From positions 62,001-126,000 of the forward strand of contig JJOH01000097.1 of the NCBI GenBank assembly GCA_000696115.1: DNA of 64,000 nucleotides. The letters run 5' to 3'. The notes beneath the pieces are model-generated. The model saw only the letters and a program-made list of their open reading frames with translations, was not told where the DNA came from and did not search any database. How positions within the stretch are numbered: position 1 is the stretch's first letter; each line of letters begins with the position of its first letter. Positions 52,630 to 61,789 of the stretch are shown one piece after another. The translations under genes and the position numbers were made by a program. The stretch is from Streptomyces olindensis. GTDB taxonomy: Bacteria; Actinomycetota; Actinomycetes; Streptomycetales; Streptomycetaceae.

Positions 52630-53418
52630 ATGCGCACCGCCCTGCTCCAGAGCTCCGGCCGCCCCGGCTCCACCGTCGAGAACCTCAAGGTCCTCGACGA
52701 GGCCGCGGGCCGGGCCGCCGCCGCGGGTGCCGGGCTGTTGCTCACGCCGGAGATGTTCCTGACCGGCTACGCGATCGGCGACGAGATCGGCCGGCTCGCC
52801 GAGCCCGCCGACGGCGACTGCGCGGACGCGATCGCCGAGATCGCGACGAGCCACGGCCTGGCCATCGCCTACGGCTACCCCGAGCGGGCCGGCGAGGCGG
52901 TGTTCAACTCCGCCCAGCTGATCTCCGCCGACGGCACCCGCCTGGTGAACTACCGCAAGACCCACCTCTTCGGCTGCTTCGAACGCGACCACTTCACGCC
53001 GGGGGAGCAGCAGGTCGTCCAGGCGGAGATCGACGGTCTGCGCGTCGGGATCCTGATCTGCTACGACGTGGAGTTCCCGGAGAACGTCCGCGCCCACGCC
53101 CTGGCTGGCACCGACCTGCTGGTCGTCCCGACCGCGCAGATGCACCCGTTCCAGTTCGTCGCCGAGTCGATGATCCCGGTGCGGGCCTTCGAGAGCCAGA
53201 TGTACGTCGCCTACGTCAACCGGGTCGGCCGGGAGGGTGAGTTCGAGTTCGTGGGCCTGTCCACGCTCGCCGGGCCCGACGGCATCGCCCGGACCCGGGC
53301 CGGACGGGGCGAGGACCTCGTCCTGGCCGACGTCGACCCGGCCTTCCTCGCCGCCTCGCGCGAGAACAACCCGTATCTGCGGGACCGGCGCCCCGGCCTG
53401 TACGGGTCGCTCGTCTGA
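52630..53418 (+). CDS. Carbon-nitrogen hydrolase (DavA-like aminovaleramidase)
   Basis: Nitrilase-superfamily amidase of 262 residues with the triad E41 (LTPEMF), K110 (NYRKTHLF) and C144 (LICYDVEFPE). Length and its pairing with the following flavin oxidase match Pseudomonas DavA (5-aminovaleramide to 5-aminovalerate). Amides from other amino acids are possible substrates. ATG; the monooxygenase follows after 47 nt. Confidence 0.8.
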   Translation: MRTALLQSSGRPGSTVENLKVLDEAAGRAAAAGAGLLLTPEMFLTGYAIGDEIGRLAEPADGDCADAIAEIATSHGLAIAYGYPERAGEAVFNSAQLISADGTRLVNYRKTHLFGCFERDHFTPGEQQVVQAEIDGLRVGILICYDVEFPENVRAHALAGTDLLVVPTAQMHPFQFVAESMIPVRAFESQMYVAYVNRVGREGEFEFVGLSTLAGPDGIARTRAGRGEDLVLADVDPAFLAASRENNPYLRDRRPGLYGSLV

Positions 53419-53465
53419 AACCCCCACACCCGCCAGTTCGTCACCGTGCAAGGAGTCCGTACCCC

Positions 53466-55163
53466 ATGACGTCCACCGTGCCCAACGCCGTCGAGCACGC
53501 AGACGCGCAGCAGCCGCCGATCACCATGTTCGGCCCGGACTTCCCGTACGCCTACGACGACTTCCTCGCCCACCCGGCGGGCCTCGGCCAGATACCCGCG
53601 ACCGAGCACGGCACGGAGGTCGCGGTCATCGGCGGCGGCCTGTCCGGCATCGTCGCCGCGTACGAGCTGATGAAGATGGGCCTCAAGCCGGTCGTCTACG
53701 AGGCCGACCAGATCGGCGGGCGGCTGCGCACGGTCGGCTTCGAGGGCTGTGACGACTCCCTGACGGCCGAGATGGGCGCGATGCGCTTCCCGCCGTCCTC
53801 CACGGCCCTGCAGCACTACATCGACCTCGTCGGCCTCGAGACGCGGCCGTTCCCGAACCCCCTCGCGGAGGCGACCCCGTCGACCGTCGTCGACCTCAAG
53901 GGCGAGTCGCACTACGCCGAGACGATCGACGACCTGCCCCAGGTCTACCGGGACGTCGCCGAGGCCTGGAACCGCTGCCTGGAGGAGGGCGCCGACTTCT
54001 CCGACATGAACCGCGCCCTGCGCGAGCGGGACGTCCCGCGCATCCGCGAGATCTGGTCCCGGCTCGTCGAGAAGCTCGACAACCAGACCTTCTACGGGTT
54101 CCTGTGCGACTCCGAGGCGTTCAAGTCCTTCCGGCACCGGGAGATCTTCGGCCAGGTCGGCTTCGGCACGGGCGGCTGGGACACCGACTTCCCCAACTCC
54201 ATCCTGGAGATCCTGCGGGTCGTCTACACCGAGGCCGACGACCACCACCGCGGCATCGTCGGCGGCTCCCAGCAGCTGCCGCTGCGCCTGTGGGAGCGCG
54301 AGCCGCAGAAGATCGACCACTGGTCCCAGGGGACCTCGCTGGCGAGCCTGCACGAGGGCCGCGAGCCCCGCCCGGCAGTGACCCGGCTGCACCGCACGGC
54401 CGGCAACCGCATCACGGTGACCGACGCGCGCGGCGACATCCGCACCTACCGGGCGGCCGTCTTCACCGCCCAGTCCTGGATGCTGCTGTCGAAGATCGAC
54501 TGCGACGACTCGCTCTTCCCGATCGACCACTGGACGGCCATCGAGCGCACCCACTACATGGAGAGCTCCAAGCTGTTCGTGCCGGTGGACCGCCCGTTCT
54601 GGCTGGACAAGGACGAGGAGACCGGCCGGGACGTCATGTCGATGACGCTCACCGACCGCATGACGCGCGGCACCTACCTCCTCGACGACGGCCCGGACAA
54701 GCCCGCCGTCATCTGCCTGTCGTACACCTGGTGCGACGACAGCCTGAAGTGGCTGCCGCTGTCCGCGAACGAGCGGATGGAGGTCATGCTGAAGTCGCTC
54801 GGCGAGATCTATCCCAAGGTCGACATCCGCAAGCACATCATCGGCAACCCGGTGACCGTGTCCTGGGAGAACGAGCCCTACTTCATGGGCGCGTTCAAGG
54901 CGAACCTGCCCGGCCACTACCGCTACCAGCGGCGCCTGTTCACGCACTTCATGCAGGACCGGCTGCCCGAGGACAAGCGCGGCATCTTCCTCGCCGGCGA
55001 CGACATCTCCTGGACGGCCGGCTGGGCCGAGGGCGCGATCCAGACCGCCCTCAACGCGGTCTGGGGCGTCATGCACCACCTCGGCGGCACGACCGACCCG
55101 ACCAACCCGGGCCCGGGCGACGTGTACGACGAGATCGCGCCCGTCGAACTGCCGGAGGACTAA
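53466..55163 (+). CDS. Flavin amine monooxygenase (DavB-like lysine 2-monooxygenase)
   Basis: 565 residues. FAD Rossmann fold at GGGLSGIVAAYELMK (about 57-71), GGRLR, the N-terminal phrase ITMFGPDFPYAYDDF, a middle FGQVGFGTGGWDTDFPNS and C-terminal FAD motif FLAGDDISWTAGWAEGA. These agree closely with Pseudomonas lysine 2-monooxygenase DavB as I remember it; tryptophan 2-monooxygenases are the other close group. The product would be the amide of the shorter acid, then hydrolysed by the upstream enzyme. Lysine is favoured but not proven. Confidence 0.8.
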   Translation: MTSTVPNAVEHADAQQPPITMFGPDFPYAYDDFLAHPAGLGQIPATEHGTEVAVIGGGLSGIVAAYELMKMGLKPVVYEADQIGGRLRTVGFEGCDDSLTAEMGAMRFPPSSTALQHYIDLVGLETRPFPNPLAEATPSTVVDLKGESHYAETIDDLPQVYRDVAEAWNRCLEEGADFSDMNRALRERDVPRIREIWSRLVEKLDNQTFYGFLCDSEAFKSFRHREIFGQVGFGTGGWDTDFPNSILEILRVVYTEADDHHRGIVGGSQQLPLRLWEREPQKIDHWSQGTSLASLHEGREPRPAVTRLHRTAGNRITVTDARGDIRTYRAAVFTAQSWMLLSKIDCDDSLFPIDHWTAIERTHYMESSKLFVPVDRPFWLDKDEETGRDVMSMTLTDRMTRGTYLLDDGPDKPAVICLSYTWCDDSLKWLPLSANERMEVMLKSLGEIYPKVDIRKHIIGNPVTVSWENEPYFMGAFKANLPGHYRYQRRLFTHFMQDRLPEDKRGIFLAGDDISWTAGWAEGAIQTALNAVWGVMHHLGGTTDPTNPGPGDVYDEIAPVELPED

Positions 55164-55873
55164 CCTCGGAGCGGCGGTTCGGCCAGGGGCGTGAGCAGCA
55201 TGCGTCCCGCGAGGCCCACCGCCGTGTCCAGGTGTTCCGTGAACTCCCCGGCGATGTCGGGGAGTCCGCGCAGGGCCCACAGGGCCCGGGCCGCCGTCCA
55301 GGCCGCGTCGCGGGCCCGCTCCAGGCTCCAGGAGCCGAGCAGGTGGGTGAGCGGGTCGGCGATCTGGAGGAGATCGGGGCCCGGCATCAGATCTTCGCGG
55401 ATGCGCTCCTCCAGCGAGACGAGGAGATCACCCACCGCGTCGAACTCGTCCTGCAGGTCGACGGGTGCGCAGTCGAGCGTACGGCAGGTGTCCACGACGG
55501 CCAGCGCGAGATCGTGCCCGATGTGCGCGTTGATGCCCGCCAGCGCGAACTGCAACGGCCGTACCCCGGGATGGCGGCGGAGCTGGAACAGCGGCCGCCA
55601 GCAGGCCGGTGCGCGCCGGTCCCGCGCGGCCGCCTCGACGGCGTCGAGATACCGCTCGGCGAACCGTACGTCCAGCGTGATCGCGGCCCGCGGGTCCGTG
55701 AACCGTCCCCTGTCGACGTGCCCGTCCACCGCCTCCGTCACCGCCAGATAGACGCGGTTGAAGACCGCCACCCCGTCCCGGGGGTGCAGGGTCGCACCGA
55801 GGGCGCGCATACGGGAGATGACGGCGTCGACCGGTGTGTCCACGGCTGGGGGGACTTGTTCGCATCGCGGCAT
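55160..55873 (-). CDS. DUF5995-type protein
   Basis: 237 residues, mostly helical and with no membrane segment. The centre contains LRRHPGVRPLQFALAGINAHIGHDLALAVVDTC, typical of the DUF5995 family as I remember it; function unknown. Conserved histidines in NAHIGHDLA could bind a metal or haem. Its stop overlaps the monooxygenase stop region by 4 nt on the opposite strand. ATG at 55873. Confidence 0.75.
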   Translation of the reverse strand: MPRCEQVPPAVDTPVDAVISRMRALGATLHPRDGVAVFNRVYLAVTEAVDGHVDRGRFTDPRAAITLDVRFAERYLDAVEAAARDRRAPACWRPLFQLRRHPGVRPLQFALAGINAHIGHDLALAVVDTCRTLDCAPVDLQDEFDAVGDLLVSLEERIREDLMPGPDLLQIADPLTHLLGSWSLERARDAAWTAARALWALRGLPDIAGEFTEHLDTAVGLAGRMLLTPLAEPPLRG

Positions 55874-55976
55874 GCGGGCAGAGTCCCAGCTCTAGGCTGG
55901 CGGGAGTACCGGCGGGCCCGGCGCTTCCCCGGAACGGGGGAACGCCGCCCGCCGCAGGGGGAGGGGGAGCAGCACC

Positions 55977-57185
55977 GTGTCAGGCTCGCGTGCGCAGCGC
56001 CTGGCCGCTCGCAGGGCCGCGCGCAGGCGCGCCGCCCGGCGCGGCGCGATGGTCGTGGCGGCCTCCGTCGTGGTCGCGGCCGGCGCGGTCGCGGGGGTCC
56101 TCTCCGCGTTCGAGGACGGGCGCGGCTCGGACCAGGCCCGGCGCCCCCAGGTGTCCGCCTCGCCCCGCCTGGCGCCCCTGCCCGCCGTGCCGTCGGCGTC
56201 CCCGACCGCCGCCGCCGAGTCCGCTTCGCCCTCGCCCTCCACGTCGGTGCGCAGGACGCCGAGCCCCCTGCCGTCACCCTCGAGGACCGAGCAGAAGCGG
56301 GAGCGGACCGCGACCGTGGCCACCCGGCTCTACCGCCATCCGGACTCCCAGGTGCTGGACTGGGTCCGGGCCCATGCCGGCGATCCCCGTCACGCGGTCA
56401 TCGCGTCCCGGATCGCCGACCAGCCGGCCGCCGTCTGGTTCGCCGAGTACGCCCCGGACACGCTCACCGCGCGGGTCGCCGCGGTGACGTCGGGCGGCGC
56501 GGCCCAGGGCCGGGTGCCCGTCCTCGTGCCGTACGCGATCCCCGGCCGCGACTGCGGCGGCCACTCCCAGGGCGGGGCGCCCGACCTGGACGCCTACGAC
56601 GCCTGGATCGACCGGTTCGCGGCCGGGCTGGGCTCCGGCGAGGTCATCGTCGTCCTGGAGCCGGACTCGGTCGCCCAGGCCGAGTGCCTCACCGCTGGCG
56701 AGCGCGCGGACCGCTTCGCCTCCCTGGCCCGGGCCGGACGCGTCCTGAAGGCCGCCAACCCCCGGGCCCGCGTCTACTTCGACGCGGGACACTCGGGGTG
56801 GAACGCCCCCGGCAAGCAGGCGGCGTGGCTGCGGCAGGCCGGTGCCGCCTCGCCCGGGTCCTCCGACGGGATCTCCAGCAACGTCTCCAACTTCCACACC
56901 ACCGCCGACGAGGTCGCCCACGACCGGCGGGTCCTGGACGCCCTCGGCGGCCCGGCGAGCCTGGGCGCCGTCATCGACACCAGCCGCAACGGCAACGGCG
57001 CCCCGGCCGACGGCCAGTGGTGCGACCCGGCGGGCCGCAAGCTCGGCCGGACACCCACCCTCAGCACCGGCGAGCCCCGGATCGACGCCTATCTCTGGGT
57101 CAAGTTGCCGGGGGAGTCGGACGGCTGCAAAGGCCGGCCCGGGACGTTCACCGCGTCGTACGCCTACGACTTGGCCTCGTCGTAG
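55977..57185 (+). CDS. Glycoside hydrolase family 6 (secreted or membrane-anchored glucanase)
   Basis: 402 residues. Basic N-terminus and one hydrophobic helix at 24-45, then a Ser/Pro/Ala linker to about 110, then a GH6 catalytic domain. Catalytic acids: D192 in IPGRDCGG and D230 in VVLEPDS; the C-terminal block YLWVKLPGESDG is family-typical. There is no cellulose-binding module. The leading helix may be a signal peptide or an anchor. GTG start; 22-nt overlap with the convergent permease gene. Confidence 0.85.
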   Translation: MSGSRAQRLAARRAARRRAARRGAMVVAASVVVAAGAVAGVLSAFEDGRGSDQARRPQVSASPRLAPLPAVPSASPTAAAESASPSPSTSVRRTPSPLPSPSRTEQKRERTATVATRLYRHPDSQVLDWVRAHAGDPRHAVIASRIADQPAAVWFAEYAPDTLTARVAAVTSGGAAQGRVPVLVPYAIPGRDCGGHSQGGAPDLDAYDAWIDRFAAGLGSGEVIVVLEPDSVAQAECLTAGERADRFASLARAGRVLKAANPRARVYFDAGHSGWNAPGKQAAWLRQAGAASPGSSDGISSNVSNFHTTADEVAHDRRVLDALGGPASLGAVIDTSRNGNGAPADGQWCDPAGRKLGRTPTLSTGEPRIDAYLWVKLPGESDGCKGRPGTFTASYAYDLASS

Positions 57186-58543
57186 GAGCTGGTGCCCTCG
57201 TCCAGCAGCGGCCGCTGCGTCTTCAGGTGGGCCGGGGCGAAGGCCCGCAGGGCGTGGTAGCCGGTGATGACGACGAGCGTGCCGAGGGCGATGCCGCTCA
57301 GCGAGAACGTGTCCGTGAACGTCATGGTGACGTTGCCGACGCCGATGATGATGCCCGCCGCCGCCGGGACCAGGTTCAGCGGATTGCGCAGGTCCACCCC
57401 CGCGTTGATCCAGATCTGCGCGCCGAGCAGCCCGATCATGCCGTACAGGATGACGGTGATGCCGCCGAGCACCCCGCCCGGGATCGCGGCGACGACCGCG
57501 CCGAACTTCGGGCAGACACCGAAGAGCAGGGCGAAGCCGGCGGCGGCCCAGTAGGCGGCCGTGGAGTAGACGCGGGTCGCGGCCATCACGCCGATGTTCT
57601 CGGAGTACGTGGTGTTGGGCGGGCCGCCGACCGCCGTGGACAGCATCGAGCCGACGCCGTCGGCGGAGATCGCCGTGCCGAGCTTGTCGTCCAGCGGGTC
57701 GCCGGTCATCTCGCCGACCGCCTTGACGTGCCCGGCGTTCTCCGCGACCAGCGCGATCACGACCGGCAGGGCGACCAGGATCGCGGACCACTCGAACGAC
57801 GGGCCGTGCAGGGTCGGCAGCCCGATCCAGTCGGCCTGGCCCACGCCGGACAGGTCCAGCCGCCAGTGGTCGGTCAGCTTGCCGCTCGCGTCCACCGAGT
57901 GGATCTTGCCGAAGACCCGGTCGAAGACCCAGGAGACGCCGTACCCGAAGACCAGCCCCAGGAAGATGGCGATCCGGGACCAGAAACCGCGCAGGCACAC
58001 CACGGCGAGACCGGTGAACAGCATCACCAGCAGGGCCGTCCACTGGTCCTGCGGCCAGTACGTCGAGGCCGTCACCGGCGCCAGGTTGAAGCCGATCAGC
58101 ATCACCACGGCACCCGTCACGATCGGCGGCATCGTGGCGTGGATGATCCGCGCCCCGAACCGCCGCACGGCGAGCCCCACCAGGAACAGCGCGGCCCCGA
58201 CGACGAAGACCGCGCCGGTCACGGTCGCGCTGCTCCCGCCCTGGGCGCGGATGACCGCCGCCACACCGACGAACGAGAGCGAGCAGCCCAGGTAGCTGGG
58301 AACCCGGCCCCGCGTGGCGAGCAGGAACACGACGGTCGCGACACCCGACATCATGATCGCGAGGTTGGGGTCCAGGCCCATGAGGACCGGGGCCACGAAC
58401 GACGCCCCGAACATCGCCACCACGTGCTGGGCGCCGAGCCCGACCGTGCGGGGCCAGGAGAGCCGCTCGTCGGGGCGGACCACCGCGCCGGGCGCCGGGG
58501 TGCGTCCGTCGCCGTGCAGTTTCCAGCGGACGCCGAGATCCAT
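57164..58543 (-). CDS. Uracil/xanthine permease (NCS2 family)
   Basis: 459 residues with 12 to 14 helices. Core signature GMSVATVVFLLATRG, then VALVAENAGHVKAVGEMTG and SADGVGSMLSTAVGGPPNTTYSENIG, matching nucleobase transporters of the UraA/PyrP branch. Located far from the pyr operon here; a pyrimidine salvage role is likely. ATG at 58543. Confidence 0.9.
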   Translation of the reverse strand: MDLGVRWKLHGDGRTPAPGAVVRPDERLSWPRTVGLGAQHVVAMFGASFVAPVLMGLDPNLAIMMSGVATVVFLLATRGRVPSYLGCSLSFVGVAAVIRAQGGSSATVTGAVFVVGAALFLVGLAVRRFGARIIHATMPPIVTGAVVMLIGFNLAPVTASTYWPQDQWTALLVMLFTGLAVVCLRGFWSRIAIFLGLVFGYGVSWVFDRVFGKIHSVDASGKLTDHWRLDLSGVGQADWIGLPTLHGPSFEWSAILVALPVVIALVAENAGHVKAVGEMTGDPLDDKLGTAISADGVGSMLSTAVGGPPNTTYSENIGVMAATRVYSTAAYWAAAGFALLFGVCPKFGAVVAAIPGGVLGGITVILYGMIGLLGAQIWINAGVDLRNPLNLVPAAAGIIIGVGNVTMTFTDTFSLSGIALGTLVVITGYHALRAFAPAHLKTQRPLLDEGTSSYDEAKS

Positions 58544-58662
58544 GGTGCGGTTTCGCTTTCGTCGTACGGGCGAGTGTCCGGACCATTGTCGGGGTGCGTC
58601 GCGAGCGCCGGTGACCGGGGCTGTCCGGTCCGGCAGGGTGCCCGCTCAGCCCCGGTGTCCGT

Positions 58663-59868
58663 TCACGGACGCGGGTCCGGGACCGCCGCGTCCGGCCGGC
58701 TGATCTTCGGCCGGTCGCCGGGGCGCAGCACGCCCGCGAACGCCACCAGGCCGCACGACAGCGCTGTCACCAGGCAGAACGACACCATCAGGCTGGTCAC
58801 CTGCGCCAGCATGCCGATCGCGCTCGGCGCGATCAGGCCCGAGGTGTAGGTGATGGTCGCGACGCCCGCGATGGCCAGGCTCGGGTTGGAGCCGCTGCGG
58901 CCCGCCGCCGCGAAGCACAGCGGCACGACCACCGCGATGCCCAGCCCCATCAGCGCGAAGCCGCTCATGGCCACCGCGGGCTCCTCGGCGACCACGATGA
59001 GCAGCCCGCCGAGGACGGCGAGCACCCCGCTCGCCCGCACGGTCCGCACCGCGCCGAAGCGGTCCACGATCCTGTCGCCGGCGATCCGGGCGAGCGCCAT
59101 GGTGAGTGTGAAGCCCGTCGTGCACGCCGCCGCGAGACCGGCCGAGGTGTCCAGCTGCTCGCGCAGGTAGACGGCGGACCAGTCCAGGCTCGCGCCCTCC
59201 GCGAAGACCGCGCAGAACCCGATCGCGCCGATGAGAAGCGCCGACCGGGGCGGCAGCGCGAACCTCGGCGGCGGCTCCTCGTCCTCGGCGGGCTGCAGGT
59301 CGAGCACCCACCGGCAGGACAGTACGCCGATCACGGTGAGGACCGCGGCGGCCAGGGCGTGGTGCAGCCGGGCGTCCGAGCCGAGGTGCGCGGCGAGCGT
59401 GCCGGCCGCCGAGCCGATCAGGGCGCCCGCGCTCCACATGCCGTGCAGCCCCGACATGATCGACCGCTCGAGGCGGTTCTCGACCTCCACGCCCAGCGCG
59501 TTCATCGCGACGTCCGCCATGCCCGCCGTCGCGCCGTAGGCGAACAGGGCCAGGCAGAGCGTGAGCAGGTTGGGGGCGAGGGAGGGCAGGACCAGCGACA
59601 GCGTCCACAGCGCGATCAGTCCGCGCAGCGCGTTCCGGGCCCCGAAGCGGTGGCTGACACTGCCCGCGAGCGGCATCGCGACGGACGCGCCGAGCGCGGG
59701 GAAGGCCAGCGCGATGCCCAACTGCCCGGCGCTGACGCCCGCGTGGTCCTGGATCCACGGCACGCGGGTGGCGAACGAGCCGGTCACGGCGCCGTGCACG
59801 GCGAAGACGGCGGCCACGGCGTACCGGGACCGCTTCACCTCGCGCAGATCGTCGACCACGTTGCCCAT
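58663..59868 (-). CDS. MFS transporter
   Basis: 401 residues with 12 hydrophobic segments; sugar/drug-type MFS protein with GSVSHRFGARNALRG as the motif A loop. ATG with GGAGGGGGAC upstream. It lies divergently from the ROK regulator at 60002 with an operator dyad between, so the ROK protein probably controls it and a sugar may be the substrate. Confidence 0.87.
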   Translation of the reverse strand: MGNVVDDLREVKRSRYAVAAVFAVHGAVTGSFATRVPWIQDHAGVSAGQLGIALAFPALGASVAMPLAGSVSHRFGARNALRGLIALWTLSLVLPSLAPNLLTLCLALFAYGATAGMADVAMNALGVEVENRLERSIMSGLHGMWSAGALIGSAAGTLAAHLGSDARLHHALAAAVLTVIGVLSCRWVLDLQPAEDEEPPPRFALPPRSALLIGAIGFCAVFAEGASLDWSAVYLREQLDTSAGLAAACTTGFTLTMALARIAGDRIVDRFGAVRTVRASGVLAVLGGLLIVVAEEPAVAMSGFALMGLGIAVVVPLCFAAAGRSGSNPSLAIAGVATITYTSGLIAPSAIGMLAQVTSLMVSFCLVTALSCGLVAFAGVLRPGDRPKISRPDAAVPDPRP

Positions 59869-59920
59869 TCTGCGGTCCCCCTCCAGGTCTCTGCCTCGCT
59901 CGCGTCGCTGCGGGCGTAAA

Positions 59921-59943
59921 CTATCAGGAACCCTGCCTGATAG
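59921..59943. promoter_or_regulatory. Candidate ROK operator
   Basis: Perfect dyad CTATCAGG-7 nt-CCTGATAG in the 133-nt divergent gap between the MFS gene and the ROK gene. It lies 53 nt from the MFS start and 59 nt from the ROK start, over probable promoter sequences (TAAACT on the forward strand just before it, TTTACG on the other). Confidence 0.6.
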
Positions 59944-60001
59944 ATAAGGGCATAAACCGTCGGCCCGTCCGTCCGCCCCGCCGATCTAGGAGGATCCCGG
60001 C

Positions 60002-61249
60002 ATGCCCGCATCCCCGAGCACCGCCCGGGCCATCAACGACCGGCTCGCCCTCAGCCTGCTCCAGCAGGAAGGCCCGCTCACGGCAGGGCGGTTGAAACAG
60101 CTGACCGGCCTGTCCCGGCCGACCGTCGCCGACCTCGTCGAACGCCTCACCGCCGCCGGCCTGATCGCGGTGGTCGGTGAGGCCGGCGAGCAGCGGCGCG
60201 GCCCCAACGCCAAGGTCTACGGCATCGTCGCCGACCGGGCGCACCTCGCCGCGCTGGACGTACGCACCGAGGGCGTCGCCGTGACCGTCGCCGACCTGGT
60301 GGGCCGGGTGCTGGCCGAGGCATCGGTGCCCATCGACGGCGACACGGGGACGGGCCCGGCCGTGGAGCAGGCGGTCGCGCTGGTCGAGCGCGTGGTGAAG
60401 GAGGCCGGGGCCGACCGGCTGCACACCGTCGGCATCGGCGCGCCCGGCCTGATCGACCCGGCGAGCGGCGAACTCCGCGACTCCGGCGGACTGCCGGCCT
60501 GGCACCGCCGCCTGGTCGCCGCCCTCCAGGAACGGCTGCCCGAGGCCCGCGTCAGCGTCGAGAACGAGACCAACCTCGCCGCGCTGGCCGAGCAGCGCGA
60601 CGGAGCGGCCCGGGACCGGGACACGTTCGTCCTGTTGTGGCTGGGTCACGGCACCGGAGCGGCCGTGGTCCTCGACGGCGCACTGCGGCGCGGCGCCTCC
60701 GGCGGCACGGGGGAGATCGGCTTCCTCCCGGTCCCGGGCACGGCGGCCCTGCCGTCGGCGACGGACTGCGCCGGCGGCTTCCACTCCCTGGCCGCGGCGG
60801 CCGCGGTCGTGGACCTCGCGGCGCGGTACGGGATGTCACCGGCGGGAGGGGAGGGGCCGTCGGCGGTGGGCGTGGTGAGGGCGGCCGTCGACGTGGTGGA
60901 GGCGGCGGTGGGCCGGGTGCGGGAGCCGAGCAACGGCGTCGTGCCCGCGTCTTCCGCCGGCCGTTTCCTCGACGCCCTCGCCGACCGTCTCGCCGTCGGC
61001 ATCGCGGCGGTCGTCGCGATCCTGGACCCGGGGTGCGTGGTGCTCGGCGGAGAGGTCGGCCGGGCCGGGGGCGAGGAACTCGCCGCGCGGGTGCAGGACC
61101 GCATCGCCCGGATGACCCCCCTGGCCACCGAGGTGCGCTCGACCACCCTGGGCGGCGGCGCGGTCCTGCGCGGCGCGCTGCTGACGGCCCGGGAGCGCGC
61201 GCAGGAGGAGCTCTTCACCCCTCGGGAGCGTCCGCTTCCCCGGGTGTGA
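60002..61249 (+). CDS. ROK-family transcriptional repressor
   Basis: 415 residues: winged HTH at 14-65 (LLQQEGPLTAGRLKQLTGLSRPTVADLVERL) and a sugar-kinase-like C-domain with VGIGAPGLIDPASG, VENETNLAALAEQ and LGHGTGAAVVLDG. The usual ROK zinc-type cysteine cluster (CxCGxxGC) is missing; the place reads DCAGGFHSL. It may bind a sugar and repress the divergent MFS gene. ATG with AGGAGGATC upstream. Confidence 0.85.
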   Translation: MPASPSTARAINDRLALSLLQQEGPLTAGRLKQLTGLSRPTVADLVERLTAAGLIAVVGEAGEQRRGPNAKVYGIVADRAHLAALDVRTEGVAVTVADLVGRVLAEASVPIDGDTGTGPAVEQAVALVERVVKEAGADRLHTVGIGAPGLIDPASGELRDSGGLPAWHRRLVAALQERLPEARVSVENETNLAALAEQRDGAARDRDTFVLLWLGHGTGAAVVLDGALRRGASGGTGEIGFLPVPGTAALPSATDCAGGFHSLAAAAAVVDLAARYGMSPAGGEGPSAVGVVRAAVDVVEAAVGRVREPSNGVVPASSAGRFLDALADRLAVGIAAVVAILDPGCVVLGGEVGRAGGEELAARVQDRIARMTPLATEVRSTTLGGGAVLRGALLTARERAQEELFTPRERPLPRV

Positions 61250-61266
61250 GGCGGCGTGGGAAGGCC

Positions 61267-61288
61267 CGACGGCGGGCAAGGGCCGTCG
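61267..61288 (+). terminator. Hairpin after the ROK gene
   Basis: Perfect 7-bp arms CGACGGC/GCCGTCG with an 8-nt loop, 17 nt after the stop. No U-tract. Confidence 0.4.
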
Positions 61289-61331
61289 TCACCGCCGCCG
61301 GGCCGGTCTGTGGATGGCGCCGACCCTAGAA

Positions 61332-61343
61332 AGGACTAGACCA
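61332..61343. promoter_or_regulatory. DasR-like (dre) site without a chitinase gene
   Basis: AGGACTAGACCA matches 10 of 12 positions of the DasR half-consensus TGGTCTAGACCA. In S. coelicolor a chitinase gene lies just upstream of ribE, as I remember; none is present here between the ROK gene and the FMN riboswitch (61250-61516, which holds no gene). The site may be a remnant. Confidence 0.35.
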
Positions 61344-61516
61344 CAGCGTCAATAGGTACGGACCAACCCCGACTCGTCAAGGCCGGATCGCCGCACGGAA
61401 GTTGGGCGGAGGTGTCGCGCTGGGGAAGGGGCATGACACGTTCTGTGAGGCACCCCACACGCATCGCCGGTCTGGACACCGATGAGGCGTGGCACACTGG
61501 CCCTGTACCAGTAGCA

Positions 61517-61643
61517 GCGCACTCCGGGGTCGGTGAAAGTCCGAACCGGCGGTTACAGTCCGCGACCCGGTCGCCTCCAGCGGCCGGTTGACCAGGTGAA
61601 ATTCCTGGACCGACGGTTAAAGTCCGGATGGGAGGCAGTGCGC
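61517..61643 (+). ncRNA. FMN riboswitch (RFN element)
   Basis: All conserved blocks of the RFN element are readable: GGGGTCGGTGAAAGTCCGAA, CCGGCGGTTACAGTCC, GACCAGGTGAAATTCCTGG, ACCGACGGTTAAAGTCCGGA and GGGAGGCAGTGCGC. The P1 stem is GCGCACT (61517-61523) with AGTGCGC (61637-61643). A downstream hairpin AGTCCG...CGGACT (61675-61695) and the AGGAGG before ribE are the likely expression platform. FMN shuts off the operon. Confidence 0.96.
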
Positions 61644-61789
61644 GGCGAGCGGGCATCCGTGCGCGCCGCCCAGAAGTCCGTCCTGAGGGCGGACTCCATC
61701 CGGCGTCGTCCCCGGTGTTCCCGCTCGTACCTTCTGTCGTCATCGACAGCCCCGGAGTCCGTGCCCGAAGAGGCAGGAGGACCCGGGAA

